DNA of 64,000 bases from CAVQTK01 sp963716455 (lineage in GTDB: Bacteria; Pseudomonadota; Gammaproteobacteria; Coxiellales; Coxiellaceae): positions 61,847 to 125,846 of the forward strand of contig CAVQTK010000007.1 in NCBI GenBank assembly GCA_963716455.1. The letters are read 5' to 3'. The stretch's first letter is position 1. Each line of letters opens with the position of its first letter. The notes under the pieces were generated by a model that was not told the DNA's origin, made no database searches, and was given only the letters and a program-made list of their open reading frames with translations. Positions 36,589 through 46,363 of this stretch are shown here, piece by piece. The position numbers and the translations under genes are program-made.

Positions 36589-37578
36589 TTAAACACGACT
36601 TTCTTTTACTAAGGTTTCCAACTGTAGTTCTTCTTTTATTTGTTGTTGTAAATTTGTTGCCTCTTTTTTCTTAGCAAACGGTCCAACATATACTCTAACC
36701 AAATGTCCCTGTTCTTCAAATTTTGTGAATGCCTGAAAACCATGTTCACGTAAGTTAGCAAGCTGCTTTTGTGCATGTACCCTATTATTAAAACTACCTA
36801 CTTGAATTAACCAAGGTGCAGTGCTTTTTTGTAAGGTGGATTTAGATTTAGGAGGACTTTCTCTCCAAGCCATCCCCTCAAGCGCTTGAGGGGTTTGGGC
36901 TCCTGAAGAAGGAGAAGGATGATTCATAGTAGATTGATTTGGGCTCGGAGGAACACTAGTATTGCTTCCAGGAGAAGAGGGATTAGTGTTAGGTTGACTA
37001 CCAGAAGAATTATTGGATGGGTTTGTTGAAGGGCTAGTTGAGGGATTGGTAGATGGATTAGTTGAATTAGATGGTGGGTAAGAAGGGTTAGTTGTGGAAT
37101 TTGGACTAGATGGGTTAGTTGAAGGATTGGATGGATTAGTCGGTGGATTAGTAGATGGGCTAGTAGAGGGTTGCTCAGGCACTAATCCTGTTTGACCTTG
37201 CGTATTAAGTTGATTGTTTTGCTGGGTTTGATTAGTAGTAGTTGAAGTTTGTGAGGGAGTTTGCCCTTCAGGTAAACCTTCAGAATTGGTTGGCGCCGAT
37301 TCCAACGCCCCACTAGAAGGTTGTTGAGACGATACACCTTCAGAGGGAGGAGTCCCTTGCTCTTCCTCTTGAGCGGGCAGATTTACTCCTTCACTTGGTT
37401 CCTGCTGCTCTGTAGAAACGTTTGGAGAAACGGTTTCATTAGTAGTCGCAGCATTTCGTGTATGATGAAAAATGAATGGTAGCACAATTGCCAATATTAT
37501 TATTAAAATAATTACACCAATAATTCGTTGATTTCTCTTATGAGAACTGTGTCCAGATTTCTCATTAATATCCTTCAT
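36589..37578 (-). CDS. dedD: DedD-like SPOR-domain cell-division protein
   Basis: DedD binds denuded septal peptidoglycan during division. The protein (329 residues from the ATG at 37578) has a short cytoplasmic start, one membrane helix (IIGVIILIIILAIVLPFIF) and a C-terminal SPOR domain (WLIQVGSFNNRVHAQKQLANL to the end). Between them is a ~180-residue low-complexity linker rich in Pro/Ser/Thr/Asn with NPSTNPS-type repeats, longer than in E. coli DedD. The frame is open to 37638, but MKDINEKS starts before the helix and gives a 14-bp overlap with folC. Confidence 0.9.
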   Translation of the reverse strand: MKDINEKSGHSSHKRNQRIIGVIILIIILAIVLPFIFHHTRNAATTNETVSPNVSTEQQEPSEGVNLPAQEEEQGTPPSEGVSSQQPSSGALESAPTNSEGLPEGQTPSQTSTTTNQTQQNNQLNTQGQTGLVPEQPSTSPSTNPPTNPSNPSTNPSSPNSTTNPSYPPSNSTNPSTNPSTSPSTNPSNNSSGSQPNTNPSSPGSNTSVPPSPNQSTMNHPSPSSGAQTPQALEGMAWRESPPKSKSTLQKSTAPWLIQVGSFNNRVHAQKQLANLREHGFQAFTKFEEQGHLVRVYVGPFAKKKEATNLQQQIKEELQLETLVKESRV

Positions 37579-38851
37579 AAATAGACTCCTCTTGTAATAA
37601 ATACTGCCGCGCCGCGGCCACAGTATAAAAAGATCCAAAAACCAAAATATAGCCCAAGCTTAAATCAGCAATAGCTGCTTTTAAAGCTTGATCCACCGTA
37701 GAGAAATGATAGCAACTTTCCGCCCCAAAAGCTTTCAGCACTTCTAGCAGCTGCTCTGCTTTAGCTCCACGAGGAACAGATAAAGTCGCCACATACCAAC
37801 TATCCACATATAATAATAAAGGTGATAGTGTTCCTGCAATATCTTTATCACTTAATATTCCAATTACAGCAACTCGACGGCCTTTTTTAGGTAAGTTTTT
37901 CCACTGATGTGCAATCCAGGTTGAGGCTTGTGGATTATGGCCAACATCTAAATAGCAAGATACCCTACCCAAATTTATTTTTTCAAAACGGCCTGCTAAG
38001 GTAGACTGTTTTAAACCCTGATATACCGCTTTGTATGGGACAGGTAGTTTTTTTTGCAACAGTTCAACTACCATTAAACTCGTTGCCGCATTTTGATGTT
38101 TTAGCGATAATGAAGGAAGCTCTTGATAATTATCATTAATGCCTTGCCATTCCCAAGTAGATTCATCCTTGTGGTAAAAAAAATCTTTTTGAATGCAGAA
38201 TAATTTAACATCCAATTTCTGCGCAACTTGATATAAGTTATCTGGGGGATCTGTGTCACCGCAAACAGCTAAACGGCGAGAACGAAAAATTCCTGCTTTT
38301 TCCTTAGCAATTGCCGATCTATCAGGACCTAACCAATTAGTATGATCCAGTCCAATAGTAGTTATGACGGCAATATCGGCATCTACTATATTTACAGCAT
38401 CTAATCTACCACCCACTCCTACTTCCAAGATAATTAAATCTAAATTAGCTTGCTGAAAAACTACCAGGGCAGATAAAAATGTAAACTCAAAAAAGCTAAG
38501 AGAACAATTATTCCGTTGTTGCTCAACTTTACGAAAAGCAGTCAAGAGTGTTTGATTATCTACCATTTGATTCGCTACACGAATGCGTTCATTAAAACAC
38601 ATAAGATGAGGCGAAGTATAAGCTCCTACTCGATAACCCGCTTCCGAAAAAATATTTTCTAAAAAACGGACACAAGATCCTTTGCCATTCGTGCCTGTGA
38701 TTGTCACAACAGGACAAGTAAATTGGCGCCATGCAGTAGTAGGTTGCGCTACTGTTAAAATGCGATCCAAACCAAAATCGATTTCCTTAGGGTGTATTTG
38801 TTCAATATACTCTAACCAATCTTCAAGACTAGCATTGAGGTTTTTGAGCAT
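37565..38851 (-). CDS. folC: Bifunctional dihydrofolate/folylpolyglutamate synthase FolC
   Basis: Adds glutamate to dihydropteroate and to folates. The 428-residue protein has the N-terminal LEDWLEYIEQIHPKEIDFGLDR, the P-loop VTITGTNGKGSCV, the Ω-loop TSPHLMCFNERIR, and GVGGRLDAVN. The Mur-ligase-like C-terminal domain follows (YLDVGHNPQA). It overlaps accD by 23 bp and dedD by 14 bp. Confidence 0.95.
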   Translation of the reverse strand: MLKNLNASLEDWLEYIEQIHPKEIDFGLDRILTVAQPTTAWRQFTCPVVTITGTNGKGSCVRFLENIFSEAGYRVGAYTSPHLMCFNERIRVANQMVDNQTLLTAFRKVEQQRNNCSLSFFEFTFLSALVVFQQANLDLIILEVGVGGRLDAVNIVDADIAVITTIGLDHTNWLGPDRSAIAKEKAGIFRSRRLAVCGDTDPPDNLYQVAQKLDVKLFCIQKDFFYHKDESTWEWQGINDNYQELPSLSLKHQNAATSLMVVELLQKKLPVPYKAVYQGLKQSTLAGRFEKINLGRVSCYLDVGHNPQASTWIAHQWKNLPKKGRRVAVIGILSDKDIAGTLSPLLLYVDSWYVATLSVPRGAKAEQLLEVLKAFGAESCYHFSTVDQALKAAIADLSLGYILVFGSFYTVAAARQYLLQEESIYEGY

Positions 38852-39689
38852 GGGTCATTTTAGCCAATAAATGAGCAATTTTGCTACGTAATTCCCTACG
38901 ATCAACAATCATATCAATCGCGCCATGTTGCAGTAAAAATTCACTACGTTGAAAACCTTCAGGTAAAGTTTGACGAATAGTTTGTTCTATCACTCTTGGA
39001 CCAGAAAAACCAATTAGAGCTTTTGGTTCGGCAATGATAATATCTCCCAAAGTAGCCAAACTCGCTGAAACTCCTCCCATTGTTGGATCCGTTAACACCG
39101 AAATATAAGGTATTTTGGCTTTAGCTAAATGGGCTAAGGTGGCACTGGTCTTAGCCATTTGAAATAAGGAAAATAATCCCTCTTGCATCCGCGCACCACC
39201 ACTCATGGAAAAACAAATTAAAGGGATTCGTTTATTTAAGGACGTTTGAGTAGCAAGGATGAAACCTTCACCTACCCCTGAACTCATTGAACCGCCAATA
39301 AAATTAAAATCGAAACTAACTGCTACAACATCTATCCCAAAAACGCTACCTGTCATTGCAATTAATGCTTCTTTTTCTCCAGAGCTTTTTTGTGCTGCTT
39401 GTAAACGATCACGGTACTTTTTAGAATCTTTAAATTTTAACCAATCTTTAGCTACAATTGATTTACTTAATTCTACACGGTTTTCTGCATCTAAAAACAA
39501 ATCTAAGCGCTTCCGACCACTGGAAATCCGCATATGATGGTCACATTTCACACAAACATCTAAGTTACGTTCTAATTCTGCCCGATATAAAATAGCTTGA
39601 CACGATTCACACTGATTCCAAATGCCTTCGGGCACTCCCTTTTTTTTAGCGGTGGATACTTTGGGTAATAATTTTTCAAACCAGCTCAT
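38829..39689 (-). CDS. accD: Acetyl-CoA carboxylase carboxyltransferase subunit beta
   Basis: Beta subunit that moves the carboxyl group from biotin to acetyl-CoA, giving malonyl-CoA for the fab genes. The 286-residue protein has the zinc ribbon CESCQ...CVKCDHH (about 27-50) and the carboxyltransferase core with GGSMSSGVGE, MSGGARMQEG and DPTMGGVSASLA. The trpF-trpB-trpA genes that precede accD in many relatives are absent; the upstream gap holds a repeat element instead. Confidence 0.96.
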   Translation of the reverse strand: MSWFEKLLPKVSTAKKKGVPEGIWNQCESCQAILYRAELERNLDVCVKCDHHMRISSGRKRLDLFLDAENRVELSKSIVAKDWLKFKDSKKYRDRLQAAQKSSGEKEALIAMTGSVFGIDVVAVSFDFNFIGGSMSSGVGEGFILATQTSLNKRIPLICFSMSGGARMQEGLFSLFQMAKTSATLAHLAKAKIPYISVLTDPTMGGVSASLATLGDIIIAEPKALIGFSGPRVIEQTIRQTLPEGFQRSEFLLQHGAIDMIVDRRELRSKIAHLLAKMTHAQKPQC

Positions 39690-39733
39690 CTAAATTTCTC
39701 ATAGTTATGCAATTTGTTTATTATACAAAATAA

Positions 39734-39870
39734 TAGACTTCTTTCCAAACTTCGTCTTTTGGCCTACTGCTGCGTTGTGTTGTTTTCTCCGGTGCTCATT
39801 TACTCGCATGTAAACTCCGCTCCTCGAAATCAACACGCCTTGCATTAGATCAAAATACTGGGGAAAACAT
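39734..39870 (+). repeat. Dispersed AGACTTCTT repeat, copy 2
   Basis: Starts AGACTTCTTTCCAAACTTCG, shares CTACTGCTGCG, ACTCGCATGTAAACTCCG-like sequence, CGCCTTGCATTAG and CAAAATACTGGG with the copy at 61931 (reverse strand). Its right end has diverged and lacks a clear AAGAAGTCT. It occupies the accD/truA interval. Confidence 0.6.
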
Positions 39871-39924
39871 CACATGTAATAGCTAACCTTAAAGCGGGAC
39901 CCACGTGATCTGTTACCATCACAT

Positions 39925-40725
39925 TTAATACTGTGATAAAAAGAATGGATTAGAAGAAATTTGTGGTAATTCAAATTCAGGAGGATACTTAACCTCAACC
40001 AAATATAAGCCATTAGGTGAAATAGTTACCCCGCCTTGACGTCGATCACGGCTTTCCAGTACTTGTTTAGCCCATAGTGGAGGTTTATCCCCGCAACCAA
40101 TTGCAACTAATACTCCTACTATATTACGTACCATATGTAATAAAAAAGCATTAGCCTCAATCTCTATGATTACCAAACATTGGTGGCGAATAATAGTTAT
40201 GGAGTGAACTGCACGAATCGGACTACGTGCTTGACAACCCGCACCCCGAAAGGCACTAAAATCATATTCCCCAATTAAATACTGGATAGCTTCACGCATT
40301 CGATTTTCTTCTAAAAATCGAAAATACCATCCCATAGAATTTCTCAAAATCGCTGGTCTAATTTCATGGTTATAAATTACATACTGATACTTTCTAGCAG
40401 TGGCGGAAAAGCGGGCATGAAAATCCAACCAAACGCATTTTGCCCATACCACACTGATATCGGGTGGAAGATGACTGTTTGCACCAAATACCCAAGAATA
40501 TTCACTGCGAATAGCTTCTGTATCAAAGTGAACAATCTGTGCGGTAGCATGAACTCCTGCATCCGTCCTACCCGCACAGGTTACAGAAATAGAATGGTTA
40601 GCAACACAGGATAAAGCACGCTCTACACATTTTTGAACAGTAACTAAACCCTCTTGGTTTTGCCAACCGTAATACTGACTTCCATCATAGTGCAAACATA
40701 ATGCAATACGCTGAGAAGGATGCAT
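39925..40725 (-). CDS. truA: tRNA pseudouridine(38-40) synthase TruA
   Basis: Makes pseudouridine 38-40 in the tRNA anticodon arm. The 266-residue protein has YDGSQYYGWQNQ, the catalytic Asp in TCAGRTDAGVHA, RKYQYVIYNHEIRP, and the C-terminal HMVRNIVGVL. It follows the fimV-like gene by 2 bp on minus, the usual fimV-truA order. Confidence 0.96.
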   Translation of the reverse strand: MHPSQRIALCLHYDGSQYYGWQNQEGLVTVQKCVERALSCVANHSISVTCAGRTDAGVHATAQIVHFDTEAIRSEYSWVFGANSHLPPDISVVWAKCVWLDFHARFSATARKYQYVIYNHEIRPAILRNSMGWYFRFLEENRMREAIQYLIGEYDFSAFRGAGCQARSPIRAVHSITIIRHQCLVIIEIEANAFLLHMVRNIVGVLVAIGCGDKPPLWAKQVLESRDRRQGGVTISPNGLYLVEVKYPPEFELPQISSNPFFLSQY

Positions 40726-40727
40726 AA

Positions 40728-41390
40728 CTATTTTATTATTTTAGTTAACAAGTCTTTTGCCTCTTCACGCTGTTGAGCGTTACCCTTTGCAAATACCTCA
40801 AGTAAAGTATCACGAGCTGCCAAATAATCTTCCATTGCTATATAAGCACGAGCCAAGTCCAATTTAGCCGGAATACCCTCGCTGCTCCCTAAAAAATCAT
40901 ATTCTTCATTAGGAAGAATAATAGCACTTGTCGGAGCCGGCCGTTGCTTTTGTCTATATAAAAGTAAAATCGTTCCAATAAATATTAACGTAAGGACCGC
41001 ATAGCCGATCAGATAAATGATATCATGTAAATCCACCGCCTTGTCTTTTTTGGCCATGCTTCCTTGCTGTTGAATCTGGCTAATCAATTCCCGCATAATG
41101 AAAACTTCTTGAGTCATCAAAATTAAGTTTTTGACTAAAGAATCGACTTTGTCTTGTAATTTTTTATTTTCCTGGATATTTTTTTCCATTTTCTTATTCA
41201 CTGTTTGTATCAGCTTATTCTCTAAAGATTCCTTTGCCTCAGGAACGATTGCAGAAGTTCCAGCTTCATTTGAGGCCGCAGTTACTAAAGGTGAAATACT
41301 TAAGAGACTCATTAGGACAATAAAAGCAATACAACGCTGCAGTAGTCCACAAGACGAGAAATTCAAAAGAAATCTAATAAATTTAGTCAT
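40728..41390 (-). CDS. fimV: Minimal FimV-like protein
   Basis: A 220-residue protein upstream of truA, where fimV normally lies. It has an N-terminal hydrophobic signal/anchor (CIAFIVLMSLLSISPLVTAA), a coiled-coil (KKMEKNIQENKKLQDKVDSLV), one membrane helix (IIYLIGYAVLTLIFIGTILLLY), and a C-terminal FimV TPR-like domain (AKLDLARAYIAMEDYLAARDTL). Canonical FimV proteins are ~900 residues with a periplasmic LysM domain; here that domain and the long acidic cytoplasmic region are missing. A role in polar organisation or pilus function is inferred only. Confidence 0.8.
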   Translation of the reverse strand: MTKFIRFLLNFSSCGLLQRCIAFIVLMSLLSISPLVTAASNEAGTSAIVPEAKESLENKLIQTVNKKMEKNIQENKKLQDKVDSLVKNLILMTQEVFIMRELISQIQQQGSMAKKDKAVDLHDIIYLIGYAVLTLIFIGTILLLYRQKQRPAPTSAIILPNEEYDFLGSSEGIPAKLDLARAYIAMEDYLAARDTLLEVFAKGNAQQREEAKDLLTKIIK

Positions 41391-41397
41391 ACAGTTA

Positions 41398-42843
41398 TTA
41401 AATAAGACCCTGACAAAGATGAAACAACAATCCCGGAAACAAACCTAACAACAAAACAATAATTCCATTAATACTTATGGCAATTTTACTATCTTGTGGG
41501 CAAAGAATAAGACCCGCTTCTCCAGGTTGATCGAAATACATTACCTTAATGACACGAATATAATAATAAGCACCCATAATTGAAAAAATAACTGCAACAG
41601 CCGCTACCCAAGTAAGATGAACTTCTATTAAGGCATCGAAAATGCTTAATTTGGCAATAAAACCAACCAAAGGAGGAACGCCTGCTAAAGAAAACATCAA
41701 CAGCATCATCATAAATGCTAACCAAGGGTTGCGAGAATTTAATCCTGCATAATCTTCTATATCATTGGCTTCAAAACTGGAATGACTTAATAGAGCGACA
41801 ATTCCAAAAGCACCCAATGTCATTAAGCTATAAGTAAGCACGTAAAAGATTGCAGCCGTTTTTCCCACTGCAGTTCCACAAGCTAAACCCAAAAGCATGT
41901 AACCCATGTGCGCGATAGAAGAATAGGCCAACATACGTTTAATGTTAGCTTGAACAATAGCAGCTACATTCCCTAAAGCAATTGATAATAAGGCTACCAC
42001 TATTAACAGTTGGTGCCATTGTGCAAACACATTTGGCAATCCTTCAATTAATAGACGTACAAATAAAGCGAAAGTTGCAATTTTAGGTGCAGCACTAATT
42101 AATAAAGTAACTGAAGTTGGTGAGCCATCGTAAACATCAGGAACCCACATATGGAAAGGAACTGTACCTAGTTTAAAGGCTACTCCTGCTACAATAAAAA
42201 CTAAGGCAAAAATAACCATAAGATTATACTGACTGCCTAATAACGAAATCGTCTTGGCAATCTCGCCAATATCTAAGGTATGGGTGACTCCAAAAAGAAT
42301 CGAAAAACCATATAATAATACTGCAGATGCTAAAGCACCTACCACGAAATACTTCATGGCTGCCTCCACGCAACGCATTTTTGATCGATGTAACGCAACT
42401 AGTGCATATAACGGTAAAGACAGAAGTTCTAATCCCAGAAACAAAGTCAATAAATTATGGCCAGAAATTAACAACAACATACCTAATGTAGCTAACAGGG
42501 CTAATACATAAAATTCTGTAGCGGGAATGTGACGTTCTTCATTATATTTACGTGAATACAAGAAAACTACATACGTTATTAAGTAAACAAATAATTTTAA
42601 GACTACCGCAAAAGAATCTAAAATATATGTCCCGCTAAAAACCAGAACAGGGGTGTTATCCACTAATGAATAGGCAAAACCAGTTAAGCATGCAGCTATA
42701 ATTAAACTTATTTGCGCTAAGTAATAGCTTAAATAACCTTTTGAGGTAAAAAAAGTTGCTGTCAACAACATGACACAAATCATGAGCGCTAAAAAAAGCT
42801 CCGGCATTAACGGCACTAATTCCGATAGTGCGATGCTGTTCAT
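41398..42843 (-). CDS. nuoN: NADH-quinone oxidoreductase subunit N
   Basis: Proton-pumping antiporter-like membrane subunit of complex I, 481 residues with about 14 membrane segments. It has the conserved YFVVGALASAVLLYG, MWVPDVYDGSPT and NIKRMLAYSSIAHMGY segments, including the Lys of the discontinuous helices. It is the last nuo gene; its frame is intact. Confidence 0.96.
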   Translation of the reverse strand: MNSIALSELVPLMPELFLALMICVMLLTATFFTSKGYLSYYLAQISLIIAACLTGFAYSLVDNTPVLVFSGTYILDSFAVVLKLFVYLITYVVFLYSRKYNEERHIPATEFYVLALLATLGMLLLISGHNLLTLFLGLELLSLPLYALVALHRSKMRCVEAAMKYFVVGALASAVLLYGFSILFGVTHTLDIGEIAKTISLLGSQYNLMVIFALVFIVAGVAFKLGTVPFHMWVPDVYDGSPTSVTLLISAAPKIATFALFVRLLIEGLPNVFAQWHQLLIVVALLSIALGNVAAIVQANIKRMLAYSSIAHMGYMLLGLACGTAVGKTAAIFYVLTYSLMTLGAFGIVALLSHSSFEANDIEDYAGLNSRNPWLAFMMMLLMFSLAGVPPLVGFIAKLSIFDALIEVHLTWVAAVAVIFSIMGAYYYIRVIKVMYFDQPGEAGLILCPQDSKIAISINGIIVLLLGLFPGLLFHLCQGLI

Positions 42844-42876
42844 ATTTAACCTCTCTGATTAGAAAACATTTACCAT

Positions 42877-44391
42877 TTACAAATGAGATTGCATGGTTAA
42901 TTGCAGCAAATGTCCTGCTGTGGCATGAACTAAATTTAATAATACTGCTGGGTAGATGCCAATTAATAATATTGCAAAAGTAAGTAAGGAAAATACTAGA
43001 ATATCCGTACCTGGTATGTCACGTAACTGTTTTACCCCCTCATTGACTACTTCACCATAAAATACCCTACGATACATCCACAATGTATAAGCCGCTCCAG
43101 TAATCAAAGTTGACGCTGCTAAAAAAGTTACCCAAAAATTAGCTTGAAAGCTATTCATTATAACCATAAATTCCCCCACAAAACCTGAGGTACCCGGAAG
43201 TCCTACGTTAGCCATAATAAATACCATGAAAAATGCGGCTAAAATAGGCATAGTGTTGGCGACACCTCCATACTCCTTGATTAAGCGGGTATGCATTTGG
43301 TTATATAGAGCGCCAAATGCCAAGAACAACGCTCCCGAACCAAAAGCATGAGAAATCATTTGTACAACTGCTCCTTCTATTCCTAAAACAGCATGCTCAG
43401 CACTTATGTTTTTTTGCATAATAATAAATGGAATAAAACAACCTAAGGTAACAAAACCCATATGTGCTACTGATGAATAAGCAATTAAACGTTTCATATC
43501 TGCTTGAGCTATAGCTATCAACCCAATATAAACAATAGCTATAAGGGATAGACCAACCATTATCCACTCAAGATATCGACATGCATCAGGAACAATAGGC
43601 ATGCTAAAGCGCAAAAATCCATACCCTCCTAGTTTTAACATCAACGCAGCCAAAATTACGGACCCCCCTGTGGGAGCTTCAGTATGTGCATGAGGCAACC
43701 ACGTATGCAAAGGCCACATTGGAATCTTGATAGCAAAGGAAAGGAAGAAAACTATAAAAATAACAACTTGCGTTGACAATATAATAGGCAAACTATAAAA
43801 ATCAGTAATTAAAAAGCTTCCTGCCTGAAATCGTAAATAAATTAAAACTATCAGTAATAATGCGGATCCAAAAAAGGTATACAGAAAAAATTTAATAGCA
43901 GCATAAGAACGATTCTCTGAGCCCCATATGCCAATACTTAAGTACATGGGAATTAAAGTTGCTTCCCAGAAAAAATAAAATAATATCGAATCAGCTGCGG
44001 CAAAAACTCCAACCATCATTCCTTGCATTACTAAAAATGTTGCCAAATATTGGATTATCCGCTCTTTTACCATGGTCCATGAGGCCAAAATTATTAATAG
44101 CGTTGTGAAACAGGTCAAAATAACTAATGGTAAAGAGATGCCGTCTACACCTAAATCATAATTAATTTTTAGTATTGGAATCCAAACAATGTGCTCACGG
44201 AATTGTAAGGCAGCCGTTGAAAAATCAAAATTGGTATACAATGGAATGCAAAGAATCATGCTAATCAGCATGGCTATGAGCGCAATGCTTCGTGCTATAT
44301 TTGCCTGCTTTTCGTTAAAAAAAAGAATTAGGATTGCTGTTAAAACCGGCAACCAAATTAAAAGACTTAAAATTGGAAATTTGCTTAGCAT
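42877..44391 (-). CDS. nuoM: NADH-quinone oxidoreductase subunit M
   Basis: Second antiporter-like subunit of complex I, 504 residues, ~14 membrane segments. It shows the family motifs YDLGVDGISLPLVIL, FFFWEATLIPMYL (the key Glu), HTWLPHAHTEAPT and DMKRLIAYSSVAHMGF. The frame is intact. It lies 33 bp before nuoN. Confidence 0.97.
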   Translation of the reverse strand: MLSKFPILSLLIWLPVLTAILILFFNEKQANIARSIALIAMLISMILCIPLYTNFDFSTAALQFREHIVWIPILKINYDLGVDGISLPLVILTCFTTLLIILASWTMVKERIIQYLATFLVMQGMMVGVFAAADSILFYFFWEATLIPMYLSIGIWGSENRSYAAIKFFLYTFFGSALLLIVLIYLRFQAGSFLITDFYSLPIILSTQVVIFIVFFLSFAIKIPMWPLHTWLPHAHTEAPTGGSVILAALMLKLGGYGFLRFSMPIVPDACRYLEWIMVGLSLIAIVYIGLIAIAQADMKRLIAYSSVAHMGFVTLGCFIPFIIMQKNISAEHAVLGIEGAVVQMISHAFGSGALFLAFGALYNQMHTRLIKEYGGVANTMPILAAFFMVFIMANVGLPGTSGFVGEFMVIMNSFQANFWVTFLAASTLITGAAYTLWMYRRVFYGEVVNEGVKQLRDIPGTDILVFSLLTFAILLIGIYPAVLLNLVHATAGHLLQLTMQSHL

Positions 44392-44404
44392 AACTTCTTT
44401 GTTT

Positions 44405-46360
44405 TTACAAAATAAACCAGCATAAAAATCCTAATAACCCAATCATCATAGCAAAAGCATAATGATAAAGATAACCGGTCTGTAAACGCTTTAAGCGTCG
44501 CGATAACCGAGCTACAGTTCGTCCCGATCCATCTACCATAAACGAATCAATAAGTTTACGATCGGTTACTCGGTAAAAAAATTCACTAAGAAATCGTACT
44601 CCTGGAACTATAACAAACCGATTAAAATGGTCAAAGCCATATTTCGCAACTAAAATATAACGTAAGAAGTGAAAATGCTCAGCGAAAAACTTACGGATAG
44701 CCGGAACCTTTACACAGCTTAACCAAGCAAAAACCACTCCCGAGATTGCAAACCAGAATGGTAAATGTCGAAAAGAATCAATTAGTGTTGCAAATACTCC
44801 CTTATATTCTTCTGCTAGCTGTTCTAAAACATTATAAGAGGGATCTACTTTAATACTGTCACCTAACAATCCCGGGCTGCTAAATAAAATTTTCTGTACC
44901 AAGATCGCACCTAAAAATAAAGAGGGAATGGCTAATAAAATTAGCGGCAAAGTGATAACCCAGGAGCTTTCATGAATGTGATGTTGTATTTTACTGTTCA
45001 TTCGCTCTTTAGTATGAAAAGCTAAGAAAAATACTCGAAAAATATAATAAGCAGTTACAAAACTGCCTATCAAGAGGCATACATAAGCATAAAAAGCTCC
45101 GGGAATAGTTGACAAATGCACGGCTTCAATAATAGCTTCCTTAGAATAAAACCCAGAGAAAGGCGGAATAGCGGCTAATGCTAAAGCTCCAATCAAAAAG
45201 GTGACATAAGTGATAGGCATATATTTACGTAAATTACCCATATTCCGAATGTCTTGTTCATGATGCATGGCAACGATCACCGAACCCGCTGCTAAAAAGA
45301 GCAACGCTTTGAAACAAGCATGAGTTAATAGATGAAAAATTCCAGCCGAGAATGCTGAAACTCCGTTTGCTGCCATCATATATCCCAATTGTGACATTGT
45401 AGAATAAGCAATCACACGTTTGATATCATTCTCAACAATTGCTAATAATCCTAAAAATAAAGCGCCCGTTGCACCTATCACCAAAACTAAACTAAGGGCT
45501 ACCCTGGAATGTTCGAATAGAGGGGACATTCTCGCAACCATAAAAATTCCAGCCGTTACCATAGTTGCTGCATGAATTAAAGCAGAAATAGGGGTTGGAC
45601 CTGCCATTGATTCAGGTAACCAAATATGTAAGGGCACTTGAGCAGATTTACCCATCGCTCCAATGAACAAAAGTATACAAATTACAGTAATGACTAACCA
45701 ATGAGAATGACCAACAATAGCAATTTTAGTATTAGCAACCGTATCTATTTGTGAAAATACCGCGTTATAGTCGAGTGTGCCGAAATAGGTCAACACCATT
45801 GCTATGCCAATGATAAAGCCCATGTCACCAACTCGATTTACAATAAAAGCTTTAAAGCTACCATTAGCTGCCGCTTCAGTTTTAAACCAAAAACCAATCA
45901 GCAGGTAAGAAACCAAACCAACTCCTTCCCAACCAAAAAAAAGTTGTAAAAAGTTATTAGCAGTCACCAGCATTAGCATGGCAAAGGTAAACAAGGAAAC
46001 ATAGCTAAAAAATCGTTGATAACCCGGATCATCATGCATATACCCTATACTATAAATATGCACTAACAAGGAAATAAAAGTAACAATGGTTACCATCACT
46101 GCAGTTAAAGGATCGATTAAAAATCCGATATTAAAAGCGTAGGCATTACTAATTACCCAATGATACAAAATACCGTTATAACTTTGACCATCAATTAAGA
46201 TTACTTTAGCAAGAGCTAAAGCTGCGAAAAAAGCTAAAATCATTAATCCAATTGTTATTCGATGAGTAGCTTGGCGGCCAATAACTTGGCCCAGTAACCC
46301 AGCAATCACAGCGCCCAATAATGGCGCGAACACAATTATTATTGTTAATAGTTGAATCAC
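44405..46360 (-). CDS. nuoL: NADH-quinone oxidoreductase subunit L
   Basis: Largest antiporter-like subunit of complex I, 651 residues, with the long amphipathic lateral helix near the C-terminus expected after the ~14 membrane segments. Motifs include FFGWEGVGLVSYLLIGFW, LHIWLPESMAGPTPISALIHAATMVTAG and DIKRVIAYSTMSQLGYM. The frame is intact and it lies 13 bp before nuoM. Confidence 0.97.
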   Translation of the reverse strand: MIQLLTIIIVFAPLLGAVIAGLLGQVIGRQATHRITIGLMILAFFAALALAKVILIDGQSYNGILYHWVISNAYAFNIGFLIDPLTAVMVTIVTFISLLVHIYSIGYMHDDPGYQRFFSYVSLFTFAMLMLVTANNFLQLFFGWEGVGLVSYLLIGFWFKTEAAANGSFKAFIVNRVGDMGFIIGIAMVLTYFGTLDYNAVFSQIDTVANTKIAIVGHSHWLVITVICILLFIGAMGKSAQVPLHIWLPESMAGPTPISALIHAATMVTAGIFMVARMSPLFEHSRVALSLVLVIGATGALFLGLLAIVENDIKRVIAYSTMSQLGYMMAANGVSAFSAGIFHLLTHACFKALLFLAAGSVIVAMHHEQDIRNMGNLRKYMPITYVTFLIGALALAAIPPFSGFYSKEAIIEAVHLSTIPGAFYAYVCLLIGSFVTAYYIFRVFFLAFHTKERMNSKIQHHIHESSWVITLPLILLAIPSLFLGAILVQKILFSSPGLLGDSIKVDPSYNVLEQLAEEYKGVFATLIDSFRHLPFWFAISGVVFAWLSCVKVPAIRKFFAEHFHFLRYILVAKYGFDHFNRFVIVPGVRFLSEFFYRVTDRKLIDSFMVDGSGRTVARLSRRLKRLQTGYLYHYAFAMMIGLLGFLCWFIL

Positions 46361-46363
46361 GAA

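Noticed and set aside
36960..37190. Short tandem repeats considered as a CRISPR array
   Set aside because: Units are ~12-24 bp, imperfect, without unique spacers, and lie in frame inside dedD.
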